A DNA stretch of 64,000 nt from CAYSUS01 sp964434165 (GTDB taxonomy: Bacteria; Planctomycetota; Planctomycetia; Pirellulales; Thermoguttaceae): assembly GCA_964434165.1 (NCBI GenBank), contig CAYSUS010000042.1, positions 1-64,000 of the forward strand. The letters are read 5' to 3'. Below are positions 53,890 through 63,555 of the stretch, one piece after another. Position 1 is the first letter of the stretch. Each line of letters opens with the position of its first letter. A program made the position numbers and the translations under genes. Under the pieces are notes generated by a model, which did no database searches, was not told the origin of the DNA, and was given only the letters and a program-made list of their open reading frames with translations.

Positions 53890-54822
53890 ATGACCGGCGC
53901 CCCCTTCGATCCGTATCGCAAGTGGCTCGGAATTCCACGGTGGGAACAGCCGCCGAATCACTACCGGCTGCTGGGGATCAACCTGTTCGAGCACGATTCG
54001 GAGGTCATCGAAACGGCCGCGGACCGGCAGATGGGGCACATCCGCAACTATCAGTCGGGGCCGCAAGCGGCTTCGTCGCAACAGATCCTCAATGAGCTCT
54101 CGGCCGCCCGGGTCTGCCTGCTTACGCCCGAGAAGAAGAAGGCCTACGACGATCAACTGCGCGTCGAGATCGCACGGCGCCAGGGCGACGTGAACCTGCC
54201 CGGCCCGCCGTTCGGGTTCTTCGTGGACGGGGCGGCCAAGTACTTCTTCGTGCAAACCAGGCGGCTCTGGCTCGCCCAATCCACGTTGCCAGCCGCTCTG
54301 CTCGCCCTGGGTCGGGAAATCCACCGCGAAGGCCGCTACCGGGAGCGGCTCGGCGATCTGTACGTCAGACTGGAGAACGTCAGTCGGAGCCTGGCGTCGC
54401 TACAGGCCGACGCCGCGCCCGCCTCCGCCACTTCCTCGGGCACCGCAAAAGACGCTGAGGAGGCCCAGCCGGCCAGAGCCGCTGGTTCCCAATCCAAGGG
54501 CTTCCTGAAGCGGGCGTGGCAGTCGGTGAGGACGACCGTGAAGTCGGCCTTCTTCACGAGCCGGCGCAAGGCCCTCTTGCGCGAGATCGGGCGCGAGGCC
54601 TGGAAGATCGATCGCCTGCAAAGCGGCCCCGCGGACCTGACCGCGGCGGTCCAAGTCGCGCTGACCCGTCTGGAGGAGTGCCGCAAGGAGGTCGCGGTGC
54701 TGTCCGAGGTCCCGGCGGGCCACTGGCTCAGTCCGAAACGGCTCGCCTGGGTCGTCCTGGCCCTCCTCGGCGGGCTGGTCCTGCTCTATCTATGGCTCCG
54801 CTGGGTGCTTTCGCCGGGGTAG
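53890..54822 (+). CDS. Planctomycete J-domain-like membrane protein
   Basis: A 310-residue protein. The first 90 residues carry a J-like domain common in planctomycetes (FDPYRKWLGIPRWEQPPNHY, then LLTPEKKKAYDDQLR), but the HPD triad needed to stimulate DnaK is missing. A charged middle region (residues 110-240) is followed by one C-terminal membrane helix (LAWVVLALLGGLVLLYLWLR). It is probably an inner-membrane adaptor. The function is unknown. Confidence 0.75.
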   Translation: MTGAPFDPYRKWLGIPRWEQPPNHYRLLGINLFEHDSEVIETAADRQMGHIRNYQSGPQAASSQQILNELSAARVCLLTPEKKKAYDDQLRVEIARRQGDVNLPGPPFGFFVDGAAKYFFVQTRRLWLAQSTLPAALLALGREIHREGRYRERLGDLYVRLENVSRSLASLQADAAPASATSSGTAKDAEEAQPARAAGSQSKGFLKRAWQSVRTTVKSAFFTSRRKALLREIGREAWKIDRLQSGPADLTAAVQVALTRLEECRKEVAVLSEVPAGHWLSPKRLAWVVLALLGGLVLLYLWLRWVLSPG

Positions 54823-54925
54823 GGTTCCCGGCGGCGGCCGGCGCGCCGGGGCATGCCCTCCCGCGCCCCGGGGTCAGACCGCCCTCCGACGCCCCACTCG
54901 GCAGGCCGCCTCGCGAGATGGGCGA

Positions 54926-55759
54926 TCAACGGCAGGCTGCTTCGTGCGCCAGTACCCCGAGCACGATCTTGCGAAGGTTCGGCTCGGCCGCGGCCGCCGT
55001 GTCGAGGATTTCCTGGATGTTGGCCGGCTCCAAGGCGTCGGGCAGGCACATGTCCGTGACGATCGAGAGGCCCAGCACCCGCATTCCCGCATGCACGGCC
55101 ACGAGGACCTCGGGCACGGTGGACATCCCGACCACGTCTGCCCCGATCGCACGCAGGAAGCGGTATTCCGCGCGGGTCTCCAGGTTGGGCCCCGTCACCG
55201 CCACGTAAACGCCCTTGTGCGCGACGAAATCCTCGCGCCGGGCAATCGCCAGGGAGAGGTCGATCAGCGTGCGATCGTACGGCGCGACCATGTCCGGGAA
55301 GCGCGGGCCGAGACGGTCGTCGTTGATGCCGATCAGCGGATTGCCCAGCATCAGGTTGATGTGGTCCTCGATGACCATGATGTCGCCCCGGGCATACTGC
55401 GGGTTCATGCCGCCGCACGCGTTCGACACGATCAACAGGTCCGCGCCGAGAGCCTTCATCACGCGGACCGGGAACGTGATCTGCTTGTGCGTGTAGCCCT
55501 CGTAAGCGTGGAATCGCCCTTCCATGGCCACCACGGGCAGCCCCTCCAGCCGTCCGCACACGAGCTGGCCCGCGTGACTGACGACCGTGGAATGCGGGAA
55601 ATGCGGGATCTCCTCGTAGGCGAGCGTGGCCTCGGTCTGGATCTGCCCAGCAAGGCTGCCCAGACCCGTTCCCAGGATGATCCCCACGCGCGCCGATTCC
55701 AGCCAGCGGCTCCGAACGACGGACGCAGCCTCATCCACGTGTGCAGCGAGCTCATGCAT
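54926..55759 (-). CDS. punA: Purine-nucleoside phosphorylase
   Basis: A 277-residue trimeric-type PNP that phosphorolyses inosine and guanosine. It has the phosphate-binding GIILGTGLGSLAG, HAGQLVCGRLEG, MEGRFHAYEGYT, SNACGGMNPQYARGD and the base-specific region VGMSTVPEVLVAVHAGMRVL. The length and motifs are standard. It is followed on the minus strand, upstream, by a small acidic protein gene. Confidence 0.95.
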   Translation of the reverse strand: MHELAAHVDEAASVVRSRWLESARVGIILGTGLGSLAGQIQTEATLAYEEIPHFPHSTVVSHAGQLVCGRLEGLPVVAMEGRFHAYEGYTHKQITFPVRVMKALGADLLIVSNACGGMNPQYARGDIMVIEDHINLMLGNPLIGINDDRLGPRFPDMVAPYDRTLIDLSLAIARREDFVAHKGVYVAVTGPNLETRAEYRFLRAIGADVVGMSTVPEVLVAVHAGMRVLGLSIVTDMCLPDALEPANIQEILDTAAAAEPNLRKIVLGVLAHEAACR

Positions 55760-55846
55760 GGCGGTTGCTTCGACTCCTTGGATCGGATTTCCGGGTACGG
55801 AACTCAGCTCGATTCGTGTGGTTGCGACGAGCTCCTTGGCCGCGGC

Positions 55847-56188
55847 TCAGAGGTCGGCGTCCACCTCATCGTCCTCCGCCAACTCGTCTTCCGCATCCTC
55901 CAGGTCGTCGTCCTCGAAGTCGTCGTCCCCCGCCGCCTCCCGTTGATCCGGCGTCTCGTCGTCCAGCTCTTCGTCGAGGTCTTCGTCCAGGTCGTCCTCG
56001 AAATCCTCCTCGAAGTCGTCGTCGAAGTCGTCATCGAAGTCGTCGTCATCGAAGTCGTCGAACTCCTCCTCGTCCTCGTCTTGGGCGCGGACCCGGCCGG
56101 CCGGCCGGTACGCAAGCGGTTGCCCGAGACGAACGCCTTGCTCGTGGAGCGCTGCCTGTTGGTCGGGGATCGAGAGGTCCGTGGGCAT
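55847..56188 (-). CDS. Highly acidic Asp/Glu-rich protein
   Basis: A 113-residue protein. AAGGAA lies six bases before the ATG. After a 35-residue ordinary start (TDLSIPDQQAALHEQGVRLG) the rest is almost all Asp and Glu with scattered Phe and Leu, such as FDDDFDDDFEEDFEDDLDED. The DNA is a TCGTCGAAG-type microsatellite and could vary in length. It could be an intrinsically disordered, cation-binding or nucleic-acid-mimic protein; the function is unknown. Confidence 0.65.
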   Translation of the reverse strand: MPTDLSIPDQQAALHEQGVRLGQPLAYRPAGRVRAQDEDEEEFDDFDDDDFDDDFDDDFEEDFEDDLDEDLDEELDDETPDQREAAGDDDFEDDDLEDAEDELAEDDEVDADL

Positions 56189-56308
56189 GACAGTTCCTTG
56201 GCCGCGGCAGGGAATGGGATTCGGCGAGCCACAGAATCTACCAACCCGACGCGCGACGTGGCAAGCCCCGTGCCGCCGAGGCGCCCTGCCCGCGTGCTCC
56301 AAGAAAGC

Positions 56309-56341
56309 GAGCAGGGCCGCCCAGAACGGACGGCCCTGCTC
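56309..56341. terminator. Strong 11-bp hairpin
   Basis: GAGCAGGGCCG at 56309-56319 pairs perfectly with CGGCCCTGCTC at 56331-56341. Read on the minus strand it is followed by GCTTTCTTGG. It lies downstream of the glycosyltransferase gene and upstream of the acidic-protein gene, so it is a likely terminator for the former. The 56189-56601 gap holds no gene. Confidence 0.6.
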
Positions 56342-56535
56342 AAACACGGGGGTGAGAAAGCCATGCTCGTGGGGTGGCAAGACCCTCGGGGGCTCTCACC
56401 ACTCCAAGCAAACCCTAGCCCGCGCCGAGTTGCACGGCGCCAGGGGGTTTAGCGAAAATGGGCAAAACCAGGGATCTTTGCCGAATCGCATGACAACTGC
56501 GCCGGCACGGAGGGACATGACGCTGGCTCCCCCTA

Positions 56536-56582
56536 CGAGAGTTGACTGGCCCTTGCGTTCAGGCCGATCGGCTTAACTCTCG
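56536..56582. terminator. Hairpin directly after glycosyltransferase stop
   Basis: CGAGAGTT at 56536-56543 pairs with AACTCTCG at 56575-56582, with GGCC words inside that can extend the structure. It starts 20 bases past the end of the glycosyltransferase gene on its strand. No T-run is seen. Confidence 0.4.
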
Positions 56583-56601
56583 ATATGTCAGCGACTTGAG
56601 G

Positions 56602-58245
56602 CTAATCCATGCCGGTCGGATCCAGGCTGGGATCCAGCGGGACGGGCGTTCCGGGAAGGAGCGTGGGGGAGCCGCTGCCTGGTGCGCAGCCCGCGGGGTC
56701 GATCCGTACCTGCTTGCCAGGGTCGCGCTTGGAGCCGCTCGGTCCTCGGGCCCGCTCGACGCCCTCCAGGTAGGTCATCAGTTCCGCGTTGCCGGGCTCA
56801 ACCGCCTTCCAGTCGCGAAGCACCGGCTCGGCGGCGTCGATCTGTCCGTTGGACAGGAGCGTCACGGCGAGCCACCGCAGGCAGAGCGGGTCGCGGCAGC
56901 CGGCCACGTAGGCACTCTGCAGATGACCCAACGCGGCGACCCAGTCCTCCCTGAGGGCATGGCAGGCCCCGCGCACGGCGTCCTCCAGGGCAGCCAGCTC
57001 CACGGCGGACTGGGGCAGTTTCTTCAGCTCCTCCAGGGCCTCTCCTGACCGCCCGTGCCTGACGTGCAGGTCGATGAGGCTGCGACGGACACGCGTTGAG
57101 TCGCGATCCTCCAGCACCTCCTCCAGGATCTCGCGGGCCTGGTCGTCCTGCTTCTGCAATTGCAGGGTGAGGCTAAGACAAACGGCCGCGATGTCAGCCA
57201 CCTCGCGCAGGTGCCACGTCTCCAGGTCGATCTGCCCGTGACGCACGGCCGCCTCGAACGCCCGCGTCGCCAGCTCCAGGTGGCCTCGCTCCTGGAGGCA
57301 GTTGCCCAGGGCACACAACAACTGAGCGTCCAGCGGAAACGCCTCCAGGGCCGAAACGCACGAGCCGACCAGCTCGTCGGTACACTCCGGATCGCCGCTG
57401 TAGCTGGTGATCAGGCCGTAGTAGGCTTCGAGCCTTTCGGTCGATCCCTGCTCGCTCGCGCGCACGGCCTCGGCGTACGCGGCCCTGGCGACCTTGGTGT
57501 CCCCCAGGTTCTCGAAGGCTTCGCCCATCGCCAACAACAGACGCGGCTCGGGGGCCTTCGATCTGCCGTTCTCCGCGGCGACGATCCGCAGGTTGCGACG
57601 GCAGCGAGCTTCCTGCCATTTCGGATCGTGCCTGCGGGGGTGACAGAGGATCCTTCCCGGGGCCAGCTCCACCGACATTCCCAGCCCGAGAATGGCCGGT
57701 TGCAACGTTTCGCGAATGCGACCGTGGAACTTCAGGCCCGTGATCAGCGGCATGAGCCGCGGCTGGGCGATCTGTTCGCTCGACGACTGCCGGTTGGTCG
57801 GGGCCAGCTCCACGAGCAGCATGTAAACCTTGTCCGGGTCGGCCTGCTCCCGGACGAACTCCCGGATCGCCTCGGCCGACTCGCCGTCGATCCGCTCGCC
57901 CGCGTCAAGCCACAGCAGCCACCGGCCGGCCGCCTCTTCAAGCACGCAGTTCCGGGCCGCGGAGAAATCGTCCTGCCACGGCATCTCGACCACCCTGGCT
58001 CCGCCGCCCCGCGCGATCTCCACCGTCCCGTCGGTGGAACCCGTATCCAGCACCAGCAACTCGTCGGCGATCGTTCGGGCGCTATCGAGCGTGGCTTCCA
58101 GGACGCCCTGTTCGTCGCGTGCGATCACGCCCACGGTCAGAAGCGGTTCGTCGGAAGCCGACGCCTGCGGCGAAGACGTCTGAGTTCGGGCGCCGGGCTG
58201 GAGGCTTCCCGACTGGTGGGACGGAGACGAGGCGCGGGCGTCCAT
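56602..58245 (-). CDS. Family 2 glycosyltransferase with TPR region
   Basis: A 547-residue protein. AAGGA lies seven to eight bases before the ATG. The GT-A catalytic domain covers residues 35-220: LTVGVIARDEQGVLEATLDS, LLVLDTGSTDGTVEIA with its metal-binding motif, and LLWLDAGERID. The rest is a helical tetratricopeptide-like array (ARAAYAEAVRASEQGSTERL, QLLCALGNCLQERGHLELAT, VLEDRDSTRVRRSLIDLHVR). This layout is common in planctomycete glycosyltransferases. The substrate is unknown. Confidence 0.88.
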   Translation of the reverse strand: MDARASSPSHQSGSLQPGARTQTSSPQASASDEPLLTVGVIARDEQGVLEATLDSARTIADELLVLDTGSTDGTVEIARGGGARVVEMPWQDDFSAARNCVLEEAAGRWLLWLDAGERIDGESAEAIREFVREQADPDKVYMLLVELAPTNRQSSSEQIAQPRLMPLITGLKFHGRIRETLQPAILGLGMSVELAPGRILCHPRRHDPKWQEARCRRNLRIVAAENGRSKAPEPRLLLAMGEAFENLGDTKVARAAYAEAVRASEQGSTERLEAYYGLITSYSGDPECTDELVGSCVSALEAFPLDAQLLCALGNCLQERGHLELATRAFEAAVRHGQIDLETWHLREVADIAAVCLSLTLQLQKQDDQAREILEEVLEDRDSTRVRRSLIDLHVRHGRSGEALEELKKLPQSAVELAALEDAVRGACHALREDWVAALGHLQSAYVAGCRDPLCLRWLAVTLLSNGQIDAAEPVLRDWKAVEPGNAELMTYLEGVERARGPSGSKRDPGKQVRIDPAGCAPGSGSPTLLPGTPVPLDPSLDPTGMD

Positions 58246-58522
58246 GGGCCATCCTTGGCTTGGGGGACTTCGGGCAATCGGCGGTCGCCACCCGGGGAGT
58301 GTACCGAGACCAGCGGAGCGGATGAAGGCCGATTCGGAGCCGCCGATCGTGCCTGGATCGCGCCAACGCCGCTCCGCAGCAAACACGCAGCCCCCTCGGG
58401 CGGGCTGCATGAGAGAGTCCCATCGCCGCCTCCAGCGGTACCTGGAACCGTGCGATCGCCACCAGGCGGTCGAGCGTGCTCGCCTCCGCCTCCGGCCCGG
58501 CCGGCCCTCCGGGCCGCAAGCG

Positions 58523-59839
58523 CTACTTGATGATCTTGCACTCCGGCAGTGCCTTCTGAAGGGCTGCCACGCCTTCGTCGGTCACGCTGGTCATGGTCAC
58601 GTTGACCGATTTGAGGTTCTTCAAGCCGGCCAGGTGTTGCACCCCCTCGTCGGTCACGCCCGGGTTCTCCTTCAGGTCGAGCTCCTTGAGCGAGGCGATC
58701 CGGGACAGGTGCTTCAGACCCTCTTCGTTGACCTTCGAGTCCTGCAGCCCGAGGATCTCCAGCTCCTTGAGGTCCGCCAGATGCTTCAGGCCATCGTTCG
58801 TGATTCGCGTGTGCCAGAGGTTAAGCTTGCGGAGCTTGGGGAACTGCTTGAGCCGGGCGAGGGTGTCGTCGCCGATGTCCGATTCGCTCAAGTCCAGCTT
58901 CCAGAGTTCCTTGCAGTCGGTCAGGTGCTTCAGGCCGCTGCCATCGATCCGCATGTCGCGGAGCCCCAGCTGCTTGAGCTTGGTGAAGACCTTCAGGTGC
59001 TCAAGGCCCTTGTCGGTCACCTGCGAGCGGAACAGGTTCAGGTCGCCGATCTCGGTCAACGGGGCGAGGAGCTTGAGGCCGTCGTCCGTGATCGAAGTGT
59101 CTTCCAGGGCCAGCCCGGTGAGGTTGGTCAGCTCCCGGATCGACTCCAGGCCCGCATCCGTCACCGAGGCGGTTCGCAGTTTGAGATCCTTCAGCGTCTG
59201 GATTTCCTTGATGTGCTCCAGACCTGCGTCGCCGACCATCATGCAGCCGCGAAGATCGAGCGCGCGGAGATTGGGCAGGTCTTCCAGGTGTTCCAGCCCC
59301 TGGTCGGTGACGTTGTTGTAGAGGAGCCTCAGGTGGGTCAGCTCCTTGAGCTTGCCGAGGTGTTCCAGGGCCTGGTCGGTCATGTTCGTGGTGCGGCGGA
59401 GGTTGAGCCGCCGGAGCGACTTCAGCGCGCCCAGCTCGGCCACGCCGGCGTCGGTCATCTCGGTGTTCTCGAGAGTCAAATCCACGAGGTTGTCGAGCTT
59501 CTGCAGATGCTTTACCCCCTCGTCCGTGATGTTGGCGCCCCAGAGGTACAGCTCCTCCAGGTCGCTGAGCTTGGAGATCAGCGCCACGTCATCGTCGTTG
59601 GTGCGGGCCAGCTCCAACACGACCTTCACCACCTTGCCGTCCTGGTCGCGCTGGACCGTGCCGTTGAGCTCCTGGATCCGTGCCACGGCGGCGGCCACGT
59701 CGGCGCTGTCCGCCGGCTGCTTGTTGACGTCCTCGGCTCCGCCCGCCGCGTCCGTGGCCGCCTGCTCTCCGCAAAAAACGCCGCTGACGGTCAGCCATCC
59801 GAGTAACGCCACAGTGCCCGCGATCCAACGAATGCTCAT
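58523..59839 (-). CDS. Secreted leucine-rich-repeat protein
   Basis: A 438-residue protein. AGGAAG precedes the ATG at 59839, and a signal peptide (IAGTVALLGWLTVSGVFCG) follows. From about residue 80 to the end there are fourteen repeats of about 24 residues with the pattern LxxLxLxxTxVTDxGLxHL (for example RITNDGLKHLADLKELEILG). The repeats are of the cysteine-lacking, T-D-x-G type frequent in planctomycetes. It is probably an exported protein-binding scaffold. Confidence 0.9.
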   Translation of the reverse strand: MSIRWIAGTVALLGWLTVSGVFCGEQAATDAAGGAEDVNKQPADSADVAAAVARIQELNGTVQRDQDGKVVKVVLELARTNDDDVALISKLSDLEELYLWGANITDEGVKHLQKLDNLVDLTLENTEMTDAGVAELGALKSLRRLNLRRTTNMTDQALEHLGKLKELTHLRLLYNNVTDQGLEHLEDLPNLRALDLRGCMMVGDAGLEHIKEIQTLKDLKLRTASVTDAGLESIRELTNLTGLALEDTSITDDGLKLLAPLTEIGDLNLFRSQVTDKGLEHLKVFTKLKQLGLRDMRIDGSGLKHLTDCKELWKLDLSESDIGDDTLARLKQFPKLRKLNLWHTRITNDGLKHLADLKELEILGLQDSKVNEEGLKHLSRIASLKELDLKENPGVTDEGVQHLAGLKNLKSVNVTMTSVTDEGVAALQKALPECKIIK

Positions 59840-60203
59840 CGCTTGCTTCCTCATGGTCAGAGAGGGATACCTTGGGGGACGGGGGCGATCGGCCCCGCCC
59901 CCGGCAGAGACTATTGCGGTCAGCCAAACCTTACGGGTGGCAAACCTTCATGGTAACTCGGGCGCGGCAGAGCGTGCAGCCCCCATCCTGGGGGCCGCCG
60001 GAGCGCTGTCGCGGAGTCGGTCCTGCTGGACAAGGGCCGTGCGTTGTCGTATCCTGCGCGCCGTCCGCGGGTACCCGTTGACCGCCCCCCCATGCTTGCC
60101 TTCCGCGCCCTGCCCGGTTATTCTGATCGCTTTGATGAAGCCGGGCAGTGACAAGACAACCCCATTTGCGCTAGCGCACCTCACGAGGTAAGGAGTAGTT
60201 CGC
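59840..60203. other. Divergent intergenic region
   Basis: About 360 bases between the leucine-rich-repeat gene and the oxidoreductase gene, transcribed in opposite directions. Promoters of both should lie here. GAGGTAAGGAG at 60184-60194 is the ribosome binding site of the right-hand gene. Nothing else stands out. Confidence 0.45.
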
Positions 60204-61511
60204 ATGAGCAGAACCAGTCGTCGCCAGTTCCTGAAAACCACGGCTGCCACGGGCGTCGGCGTCTGGGTGGCCGGCGGGATCGCGCCGAAGGAGAGCCGGG
60301 CCGCCAACGAGCAGATTGCCTTCGCCTCGATCGGCATCGGCGGCAAGGGTTCCAGCGATTCGGCCGACGCGGCCCGCCGCGGCCGCATGGTCGCCATCTG
60401 CGACGTGGACGAGAAGCGCCTCGCCGGAGCCGCCAAGAAATACGAGGGCGCGCGCACGTACACCGACTTCCGCAAGCTGTACGACGAGGTCGGCGACAAG
60501 ATCGACGCCGTGACCGTCAGCACCCCCGACCACGCCCATGCCGTGGCGGCGCTGATGGGCATGCGCATGGGCAAGCACTGCTTCTGCCAGAAGCCCATGA
60601 CCCACTCGATCTACGAGGCCCGCCTGATGGCCGAGGTGGCCCGCGAGAAGAAGGTCGCCACGCAGATGGGCAACCAGGGCACCGCCGGGGACGGACTGCG
60701 CAAGGCCGCCGCGCTGATCAAGGCCGGTGCGCTCGGTACGGTCAAGGAGGTCCACGTCTGGACCAATCGCCCCATCTGGCCCCAGGGCGGCGAACGCGCC
60801 CCCGAGGAGCCCGTGCCGGAAGGGCTCGATTGGGATAGCTGGATCAGCCGGGCCCCGTTCCGACCCTATGCGCGCGGCTATCACCCCTTCGCGTGGCGCG
60901 GCTGGTGGGACTTCGGCACCGGGGCCCTGGGCGACATGGCCTGCCACACGATGAACATGCCCTTCATGGGGGTCGATCTCCGCGATCCGATCTCGGTCCA
61001 TGCGGAGACCTCGGGCCACAATCGCGACAGCTACCCGAAGTGGTCGATCATCAAGTACGAGTTTGCCGCCACCGACAGCCGCCCGGCCGTCACGCTCGCC
61101 TGGTACGACGGGGGCAAGCTGCCCGACTCCGAGCTCCTCGACGGCAAGAAGCCCTCGGGCAGCGGCTGCGTGGTGATCGGCGAGAAGGGCAAGCTCTACT
61201 CGCCCAACGACTACGGGGGACGCTACGAGTTGCTCGGCGGCGCCGAGGAGAAGGAAGTGGAGTTCCCGAAGTCGCCGGGCCACTTTGACGAGTGGGTTCG
61301 GGCCATCAAGGGCGGCGAGCCCGCCGTGTCCAACTTCCCCGACTACGCCGGTCCGCTCACCGAGACCGTCCTGTTGGGCAACCTGGCCGTCTGGGCGGAC
61401 GGGCAGAAGGTGGCTTGGGACGCCAAGAAGATGAAGGCCAAGACCGACAGCGAGGTCCCCGGCATCGAGACCATCATTCGTCCCAAGCCCCGCAAGGGCT
61501 ACACCCTCTAG
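60204..61511 (+). CDS. Tat-exported Gfo/Idh/MocA oxidoreductase
   Basis: A 435-residue exported sugar oxidoreductase. AAGGAG precedes the ATG and the N-terminus has a twin-arginine signal (SRRQFLKTTAATGVGVWVAG). The Rossmann segment FASIGIGGKGSSDSA is unusual for GxGxxG. The family motif is QKPMTHS, with Gln in place of the usual Glu of EKP. A conserved WWDFGTGALGDMACHTMNM block marks the subfamily common in planctomycetes. It differs clearly from the protein at 9111. Confidence 0.9.
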   Translation: MSRTSRRQFLKTTAATGVGVWVAGGIAPKESRAANEQIAFASIGIGGKGSSDSADAARRGRMVAICDVDEKRLAGAAKKYEGARTYTDFRKLYDEVGDKIDAVTVSTPDHAHAVAALMGMRMGKHCFCQKPMTHSIYEARLMAEVAREKKVATQMGNQGTAGDGLRKAAALIKAGALGTVKEVHVWTNRPIWPQGGERAPEEPVPEGLDWDSWISRAPFRPYARGYHPFAWRGWWDFGTGALGDMACHTMNMPFMGVDLRDPISVHAETSGHNRDSYPKWSIIKYEFAATDSRPAVTLAWYDGGKLPDSELLDGKKPSGSGCVVIGEKGKLYSPNDYGGRYELLGGAEEKEVEFPKSPGHFDEWVRAIKGGEPAVSNFPDYAGPLTETVLLGNLAVWADGQKVAWDAKKMKAKTDSEVPGIETIIRPKPRKGYTL

Positions 61512-61718
61512 GGCCACAACGGATGGTCCGCGGCATGCCCCCCGCGCCGCGCGGGCGTGCCTTGAGCAGAACCGCTACCGGGGGACCGTCCCAGCCTGCC
61601 TCCCGCGGGCATGGGATCGTCCCCCGCGTGTTGTTCTTGGCCGCCCTCCAAGTTTTCCGCTCCACCGGCGAATCAGACCGAAGAGACGACCGCCGCATTC
61701 CGCGAAAGGGGCTTCGCC

Positions 61719-62465
61719 ATGACCATTCCTTTCACGTGCCCGCACTGCGGCGTGCGGACCGACGTGGACGAGCAGTTCGCCGGGCAGACCGGGCCGTGCC
61801 ACCACTGCGCCAAGACCGTCACGGTGCCGGGTTCCTGGACCACGCATCACTCGGGCGGCGGATCGGGCTCGGGTTCCGTGAGCACGGTCGTCGTGGTCGT
61901 CGCCATCGTCGTGTTCTTGCTCTTCGCCCTGCTGGTGTGCGGCGGACTCGCGGTGTTCACGATGGTGGCGCGAACGAACCAGGTCATCGTGCAGCCTCCT
62001 GCCCGCGTCGCGTCCGACGAAGCCTCCGGCTGGAGCTCGATGCCCAAGGAGTACTACGCCTCGCCGGCGCCCGACCGCTTCACGCGCGAGCACCTCGTGC
62101 CTGCCGACGGATCGCTGCCGGAGCTCCTCAACCGTGAAGCGGCCGAGGCCAAGGCCGCGGGGCGCACTCCCTACGTGGAGTTCGGGCTTTCCAACGCCCA
62201 ACCTTGCCGCGACCTGGACGAGAGCCTCTCCGACGAGCGGATGATCGACGCCTTCGCGGGGACGCACATCGTCCATCTCGACATCCGCGACTGGGGAAAC
62301 CGGCCGCCGGGGACGGAGTTCCGCGTGGATGCCGTGCCGGCGTTCTTCGAGATCGACGACGAGGGCCGGCCCACCGGACGATCGATCGACGGTAACGCCT
62401 GGGGCGAGAACGTGCCAGAGAACATGGCCCCGCCGCTGAAGGATTTCTTCCAGGGGGGCCTGTAG
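61719..62465 (+). CDS. Zinc-ribbon membrane protein with thioredoxin-like domain
   Basis: A 248-residue protein. An N-terminal zinc ribbon (CPHCGVRTDVDEQFAGQTG, then CHHC) is followed by a Gly/Ser linker and one membrane helix (VVVVVAIVVFLLFALLVCGG). The C-terminal 120 residues (VEFGLSNAQPCRDLDESLSD, HIVHLDIRDWG, VDAVPAFFEIDDEGRPTG) look like a thioredoxin fold with the cis-Pro loop (AVPAFF) but only one Cys, so redox activity is doubtful. The start follows GAAAGGGG. Confidence 0.75.
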   Translation: MTIPFTCPHCGVRTDVDEQFAGQTGPCHHCAKTVTVPGSWTTHHSGGGSGSGSVSTVVVVVAIVVFLLFALLVCGGLAVFTMVARTNQVIVQPPARVASDEASGWSSMPKEYYASPAPDRFTREHLVPADGSLPELLNREAAEAKAAGRTPYVEFGLSNAQPCRDLDESLSDERMIDAFAGTHIVHLDIRDWGNRPPGTEFRVDAVPAFFEIDDEGRPTGRSIDGNAWGENVPENMAPPLKDFFQGGL

Positions 62466-62532
62466 GACGGCCTACCCCGGGCTGACATGCGGAATCCGTG
62501 TCCGGGACGCATGCGCCCGCGCGGCCGCTCGC

Positions 62533-63555
62533 TCAAAGCTGTGACGCATCGATCGCCTGGCCGTCGCGCCGGTTGCCCAGCCGCTTCCAGGTGTCCGGAT
62601 CCACGGCGAAGCTGATCGTGCGGACCGATCCGTCGCCCAGGGCCACACTGACGCCGGAGGGATGCGGGCCTCCGAACCGGTAACTGTCGGTCAGGCCCGG
62701 CCGGTCCTGAAGCGGCGGGTTCGTCGTGAAGCGATTGGTGTCCGCGTCGAAGCCGATGTACATCGGCTGGGCGTCCCCCACGTCGTTCCACGTGTTGTAA
62801 GCGTCGGCGTCGAGGTACTTCTCGGCCACGAGCAGGGTGTTGCTGGCGCCGTCGCGCACGTGCGCCATCTTGAACTGGCTCCGCAAGAAGACCACCCCGT
62901 TGCAGTTCTCCGTCGCGATCCACGAGTAGCCGTCCGCGGCGTCGATCGTCTCCGGCCCGGGGCGCGTGCCGACGTGGCGGTCGCCGCCGTTGGAGCAGTA
63001 GTCGCCGCGGGCGATCAGATCGAGGGTGTCGCAACGCACGCCGTCGATCCCGGGATTGTACGGGCGATTCGAGGTGGCCGTGCTCGGGCGGTGCGGAAAG
63101 AGCTGGGGCCGGCGCCGGCTGGGACACATCATCACGGCGAGCGGGGTCTCGACGAGCTGGTGCGCCGCGGCCTTCTTCTCTTCGGCCGTGCCTCCTGCGC
63201 CGAGATGATGCAAGCCCTCCTGCTCGATGTACGGAAGGACACTGTAAACCCACCCACCCGGCTGGGTCCGGCCGAAGCCCTGATCCGGGTCGCCGACCCA
63301 GCGGTAACCCCAGCCGCCGCTGGGGAAGAACTCATGCGCCGTGTGATGGCTCTGGAACGCCAGCCCGAGTTGCTTCAGATGATTGTGGCACTGAGTGCGG
63401 CGCGCGGCCTCGCGCGCTGACTGCACCGCCGGCAGCAGCAGCGAGATCAGGATGCCGATGATCGTGATCACGACCAGCAGTTCGACCAGCGTGAAGCCGG
63501 GCGTTCGGCGCGGCCGCATGGGCGAACGCACCAGGGGCTGACTGTGCTTCTTCAT
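62533..63555 (-). CDS. DUF1559 pseudopilin-like protein
   Basis: A 340-residue planctomycete DUF1559 protein. A type IV prepilin signal, GFTLVELLVVITIIGILI, lies near residue 20 and would be cut by prepilin peptidase. QSAREAARRTQCHNHLKQLG follows. The C-terminal DUF1559 part has MAHVRDGASNTLLVAEKYLD and SVALGDGSVRTIS. These proteins occur in large families and probably form or decorate surface fibres. An ATG at codon 13 is an alternative start. Confidence 0.95.
   Translation of the reverse strand: MKKHSQPLVRSPMRPRRTPGFTLVELLVVITIIGILISLLLPAVQSAREAARRTQCHNHLKQLGLAFQSHHTAHEFFPSGGWGYRWVGDPDQGFGRTQPGGWVYSVLPYIEQEGLHHLGAGGTAEEKKAAAHQLVETPLAVMMCPSRRRPQLFPHRPSTATSNRPYNPGIDGVRCDTLDLIARGDYCSNGGDRHVGTRPGPETIDAADGYSWIATENCNGVVFLRSQFKMAHVRDGASNTLLVAEKYLDADAYNTWNDVGDAQPMYIGFDADTNRFTTNPPLQDRPGLTDSYRFGGPHPSGVSVALGDGSVRTISFAVDPDTWKRLGNRRDGQAIDASQL

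Noticed and set aside
53890..54160. Active DnaJ co-chaperone
   Set aside because: The J-like domain lacks the HPD triad, so I call it J-like only.
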